Source of the DNA: Opisthocomus hoazin
Lineage: Eukaryota; Chordata; Aves; Opisthocomiformes; Opisthocomidae
Direction of reading: 5' to 3'
Assembly: GCF_030867145.1 (NCBI RefSeq)
Contig: NC_134454.1
Location: 51,270,830-51,334,829 of the forward strand
Length of the DNA stretch: 64,000 nucleotides
Positions 60,357 to 64,000 of this stretch are shown here, in pieces. Below the pieces are notes generated by a model, which saw nothing but the letters and a program-made list of their open reading frames with translations, had not been told where the DNA came from and ran no database searches. The position numbers and the translations under genes were made by a program. Within the stretch, counting starts at the first letter, position 1, and each line of letters begins with the position of its first letter.

Positions 60357-63300
60357 CAACAGAAATCGATAAGGCAAAAACCAGCTATCTAGTTCGTGTC
60401 CCGCTTAGACAAAAATTGATAAGTATTGTTTAAATATAAACCCGACCTGCAAACAGGTTCTTCATTCCAGACACATTCGCTGTGTGTAAACTGGTGTAAG
60501 ACTTGAATGCCAGCACCCAAAGTATGATTTTAATTGCACACTGACAATTCAAAAGAGATAATAAACAAATTTATTCCCTCCCTTTACTTCTTTTCCCCCA
60601 GCTATTACACTGTCAAAGCCTTTGTGCTGGAGAAGACCTTTCCACCCACCTCCTCACCCCAGCAAACTTCCTCTTCCTACTCTACGACGTGAAGTCATAA
60701 TCCTGTGTTATCAACATCACAGTCTGTTGCCATGGAAATAATTAGACATGACTGCTCAGGTTAGAAATTACAGCCCATGTAAGTGTTTGCCTCCTGGGTG
60801 AAGAGGGCATCTGGAGAGAGAACATTTGAGTTACCCTAAATCACCAACTGGCAAAACAAAGTTTGACAGTGAGAAGCACTGCAGGAGTTTGTCCAAATGC
60901 GGTCACACCACCAAGTAAGAGTCACCCTGTGGTAACTGGTAACAGGGTGCAAGGTAAGAGGCCAACGCACAGTTAATACACAGAAGTGGGGGGAAAAAAG
61001 CTATCGGGCAAAGGAGGTGAAGCAATCAAAAATGGCAGAAGCAGCTAATTCTTTGATACTACAGTATATGCTGTTACTTTCATACAAATACTCTACACTA
61101 AATTAAAATTCCCACACGACTTCATTAAAAAGGCAAATGATGTGACACTGAATGAAAGAAAGAAATGTAAAACTCAGGGCGGGGGCGGGGGGTAGAAATG
61201 GGGAAGAAAAGAAGGAAAAAACACACCAGGGAGATACATACCCGAGGTTCAGTTTCGTGTTCTAAAAATCTGTTAAAAGCCACAGGGCTTGAATGACGTG
61301 CTACAAGTCTAGCCATGAAAAGGTTATTAAGAAAAAAAAAAGCAGTGCCAAAAAATCATCTCCATAAGATAGACCGAGACAACAAATAGGACCCTGCTAA
61401 TTAATATTTGTTCTGCTTCAGCAGACAGTTACTGGACGAGACTGCAACAAACAATCGTGTCTCACCCAATCACATCATTAATCCATTCACGTTCACCACC
61501 TGAGGACCAGCTATGCCCCACAGATATTTATTCATCTGTTCCACAAACAAACAATTACAACACATTTTCCGGAATTAGGGCACCTGTTAGATTCGGCACA
61601 GCTTACACGCCCAGAGGCAGATATCAATTAATACTGAAAAAATTACTGTATCGCAAGCCAACAGAAGTTACTCAATTGTATTTTGATAGCATTACCCCCA
61701 AAACACCCACGAAGATGAAAACCGCAACTCTTGCAGAGCAAAGTTTAGTTCAAACATGCTCAGCTTACGACTACCACTTCACCGTTACAGAAAGCAAAAC
61801 GCATGCAATGCTTTATGTCCCAGCGGAGAAAAGCACGAGCAGAATCCACAACATGAGTGTGGAACATTTGGATTTTAACCACCCCATGAAGTGCTTTTCA
61901 GCTGAAGGGTACTAAGGCAACAAAATAACAAAATGATCAGGAAAAAAAATTCTGCAAATTTATTTCGGTGTGTAACAGATAACTACGTTTCTTTGGCTCG
62001 TTAAATACAGACTGAATGTAAAGACAATTGTCGGGAGACTCATGCCACTAGAGGAAGTCTCATTTCAAAGAAACCTGACAATTAAGACGAAGTTCACAGC
62101 AGTACATCACGGCAGTTTACGTGGTGTCCTCTACTAGCAGAAGAACAAAGTCCGAGCAACGTAATGACATTTGGTAATATCCAAAAGCCTTATCATGTAT
62201 GTTGGGCATTTTGATTTTAAACTACCTTGTTCTTTCCAGAATCATTACACTCACACAATTTTTTTAAAGTATCAAATTACAGCTGCAGGAGTAAGCAGCT
62301 TACTCTTACATACTAAATGAACAGCGGTCTAAACATTTGGTAGTGGCTAATGGCTAGAGGGGCTAAACTGAGAAGCACTGGAGCACCTGTCACCACAAAC
62401 ATAAATTAAATGTAGGAATCGCGCCCCTCTACGTTCCTTGTCTCTGTCACATGTGTAATTATTAGCCTTCACAAAGATTTAGGCAAAAGCAATCTTATTG
62501 CTAAACCCACTTGAATTTGCCCTGACAGACTTCTAGCTCACTAGCATGTTGGACAGGAATTCACTCCAAACCTGCATTTGATGTGCTATTTCAGATCCTT
62601 GCTTTTAAAACTTTTTTTTTTTTTTCCCTCCAGAGGAATCTCAAAGAAGCTGCTTTACTCCTACCACAACCAGACTGCAACTTTTAACTATTGGCACTTG
62701 TTGCTGCTGGAACAGTAACCCCAGCATCAAAACAAAGTGAGTCTTCACCGTACTGGCAAGTCTTACTACGGGCATGGTCTCTGCCCCAAGTAATTTACAA
62801 CTCAGGTGAGAAAAAAAAAAAAGTAGTACACGAATATGAAGAACAACAGATCTGGATTAACAACAGATGGAGAAAGCAGTTACAGGAGTCAAATCCTGCA
62901 CACGAGGCAGCAATTCAGCAGACTCCGAGGCTCCCGAACGCTCTCCTCAGGGAGATGGTGGCCTCTGGCAGGTCAGCACCCCAGCCCACGTCTGGGGGCT
63001 CCTTCGGTCCAGCCGCCCCAGCGAGGGCCACGGGATGAGGCTGCTGGCACCAGGCTGCCTTCTGCCAGGTCGCGCTTTCGCACACAAAGTGTTTCCTTAG
63101 CTTCTTCACAGGGCGTGTTTTACAGGAGTGACTTTGCTAGGGAACAGAGAAACTTTTGCTGCATTTGACCCCGAGAGGGTACCAAGGCTGGGAAGAACAA
63201 CGTGCCTCCTGCATCAGCAGTTCTTGCAGGAGATGGAAAGATCCTTACGGGGTGCAATTAGCAAGCAAGACTCCGCTGCAGAATAATCCTCCTTTTCTGT

Positions 63301-64000
63301 TGTTATAAAGAAGTTTTATATAAGACGTCCGCCCTGCAGCCCTGCCGCCGCACAAAGCGCGTTCCCGTGCCCCAGTTCACCGCGTCTGGAGTTCTCCCAC
63401 ACTTGGAACTTTGCAAAGGGTCCAGAGGACTGACACCAACACGAAACTGAAGAGCACCCAAAGCCGCCCTTCTCCAAGGAGCTTGCTGTGCCGATGGTGA
63501 TCTATTATTTAGGAATAGCTCCCGGACAATCTCGTCTCATCTGAAAGGCAACCACTCAGTTTCAGCAGCGAACTGGTCATGCCGGTGAGGTGCTGGGAAC
63601 AAGAACAGCTGTGTCCGGCCTACCAGGCAGAAAATGTCACACTCAGAAGAGCAATGCAAACCGCCTTTTCCCTGTCCTGAATGAGGAGGAGGGTCGGGAC
63701 CAGCACAGCTAGAGACAAGTTTCACAAAGACAACTGCTCAAAAAATCGAAAGCACTGGAAACAGTGGCAAGAAATGGGACACTTGAGCCAAACCCCCTTC
63801 TTTCTAGAAGTGGACAGGGCTCCTTCGTTACCTGAATCGTACACTAAAGCGTAAATTTACACTTTATGAGCTATTCTACAATCTGCCCTGCTTAATAATC
63901 TGTATCAGCAAGAAAACACTTTAAAGTGTCTCTCACAATTAAACCCAGGCACAACCTTGTATAAATCAAAATTTTGCTACCATATCAAAACGTTACACTG
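60357..64000. other. Flank/intron, no gene recognised
   Basis: No supported exon. The longest open frame (61457-61915, 152 codons, plus strand) has no recognisable domain and ordinary AT-rich intergenic composition. A modestly GC-richer patch occurs at 62.9-63.1 kb. The window ends without a further gene. Confidence 0.45.
60726..60739. promoter_or_regulatory. RFX X-box-like motif
   Basis: GTTGCCATGGAAAT matches the classical X-box GTTGCCATGGNAAC except at the last base. It is followed directly by AATTAG-type homeodomain words. Third such motif within 2.6 kb. Confidence 0.5.

Noticed and set aside
61457..61915. 152-codon plus-strand open frame
   Set aside because: Longest frame in the right flank, but no domain, signal or neighbour supports it; one frame of this length in 64 kb of noncoding DNA is not surprising.

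Overview
The window looks like avian nuclear DNA. Four CR1 LINE fragments, some ending in the CR1-type ATTCTATG/GATTCTGT tail, an ERV-L-class endogenous retrovirus with a bird-type LTR, compact intron-split vertebrate exons and one strong CpG island all point to a bird. The only host protein gene I can prove is the 3' part of TLE4 (Groucho/TLE corepressor) on the minus strand. In birds TLE4 is Z-linked, so a Z-chromosome origin is likely, but that is knowledge of synteny and not something read here.

Layout from left to right. Positions 1-2982 hold the 3' end of an ERV-L-like provirus on the plus strand: an uninterrupted RNase H-integrase ORF, about 490 bases with no env, then a 413-bp LTR. 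Positions 5360-7747 hold two CR1 pieces in the same orientation, separated by about 960 bases of non-CR1 DNA. From there to about 23 kb the DNA is intergenic, with one ancient degenerate repeat near 17.5-18.0 kb. TLE4 runs right to left from 37508 to 24636. I placed twelve coding exons with consistent GT-AG junctions and reading phase. They encode 570 residues: part of the CcN region, the SP region and the whole seven-bladed WD40 propeller. A 3' UTR probably extends to about 23.0 kb.

Positions 37.5-64 kb contain no TLE4 exon I could recognise, although roughly the first 200 residues (Q and GP domains) are still missing. This stretch is therefore read as a large intron and/or 5' flank. It holds a well-preserved CR1 (39285-39984), a near-perfect 46-bp-arm hairpin (43722-43829), a CpG island (about 57.03-58.55 kb) and a short CR1 tail (60113-60356). 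Three RFX X-box-like motifs lie between 58.15 and 60.74 kb. The first is close to an inverted CCAAT box and about 300 bases before a strong plus-strand splice donor, which suggests an unannotated promoter, either antisense/noncoding or an internal TLE4 promoter.

No bacterial-style operon, CRISPR, tRNA or rRNA was seen. Most ORFs over 60 codons here are chance ORFs in noncoding DNA. The most interesting unexplained items are the 43.7-kb hairpin, the RFX/CpG promoter cluster, a diverged duplication inside a TLE4 intron, and a 13-bp inverted repeat spanning the ERV LTR boundary.
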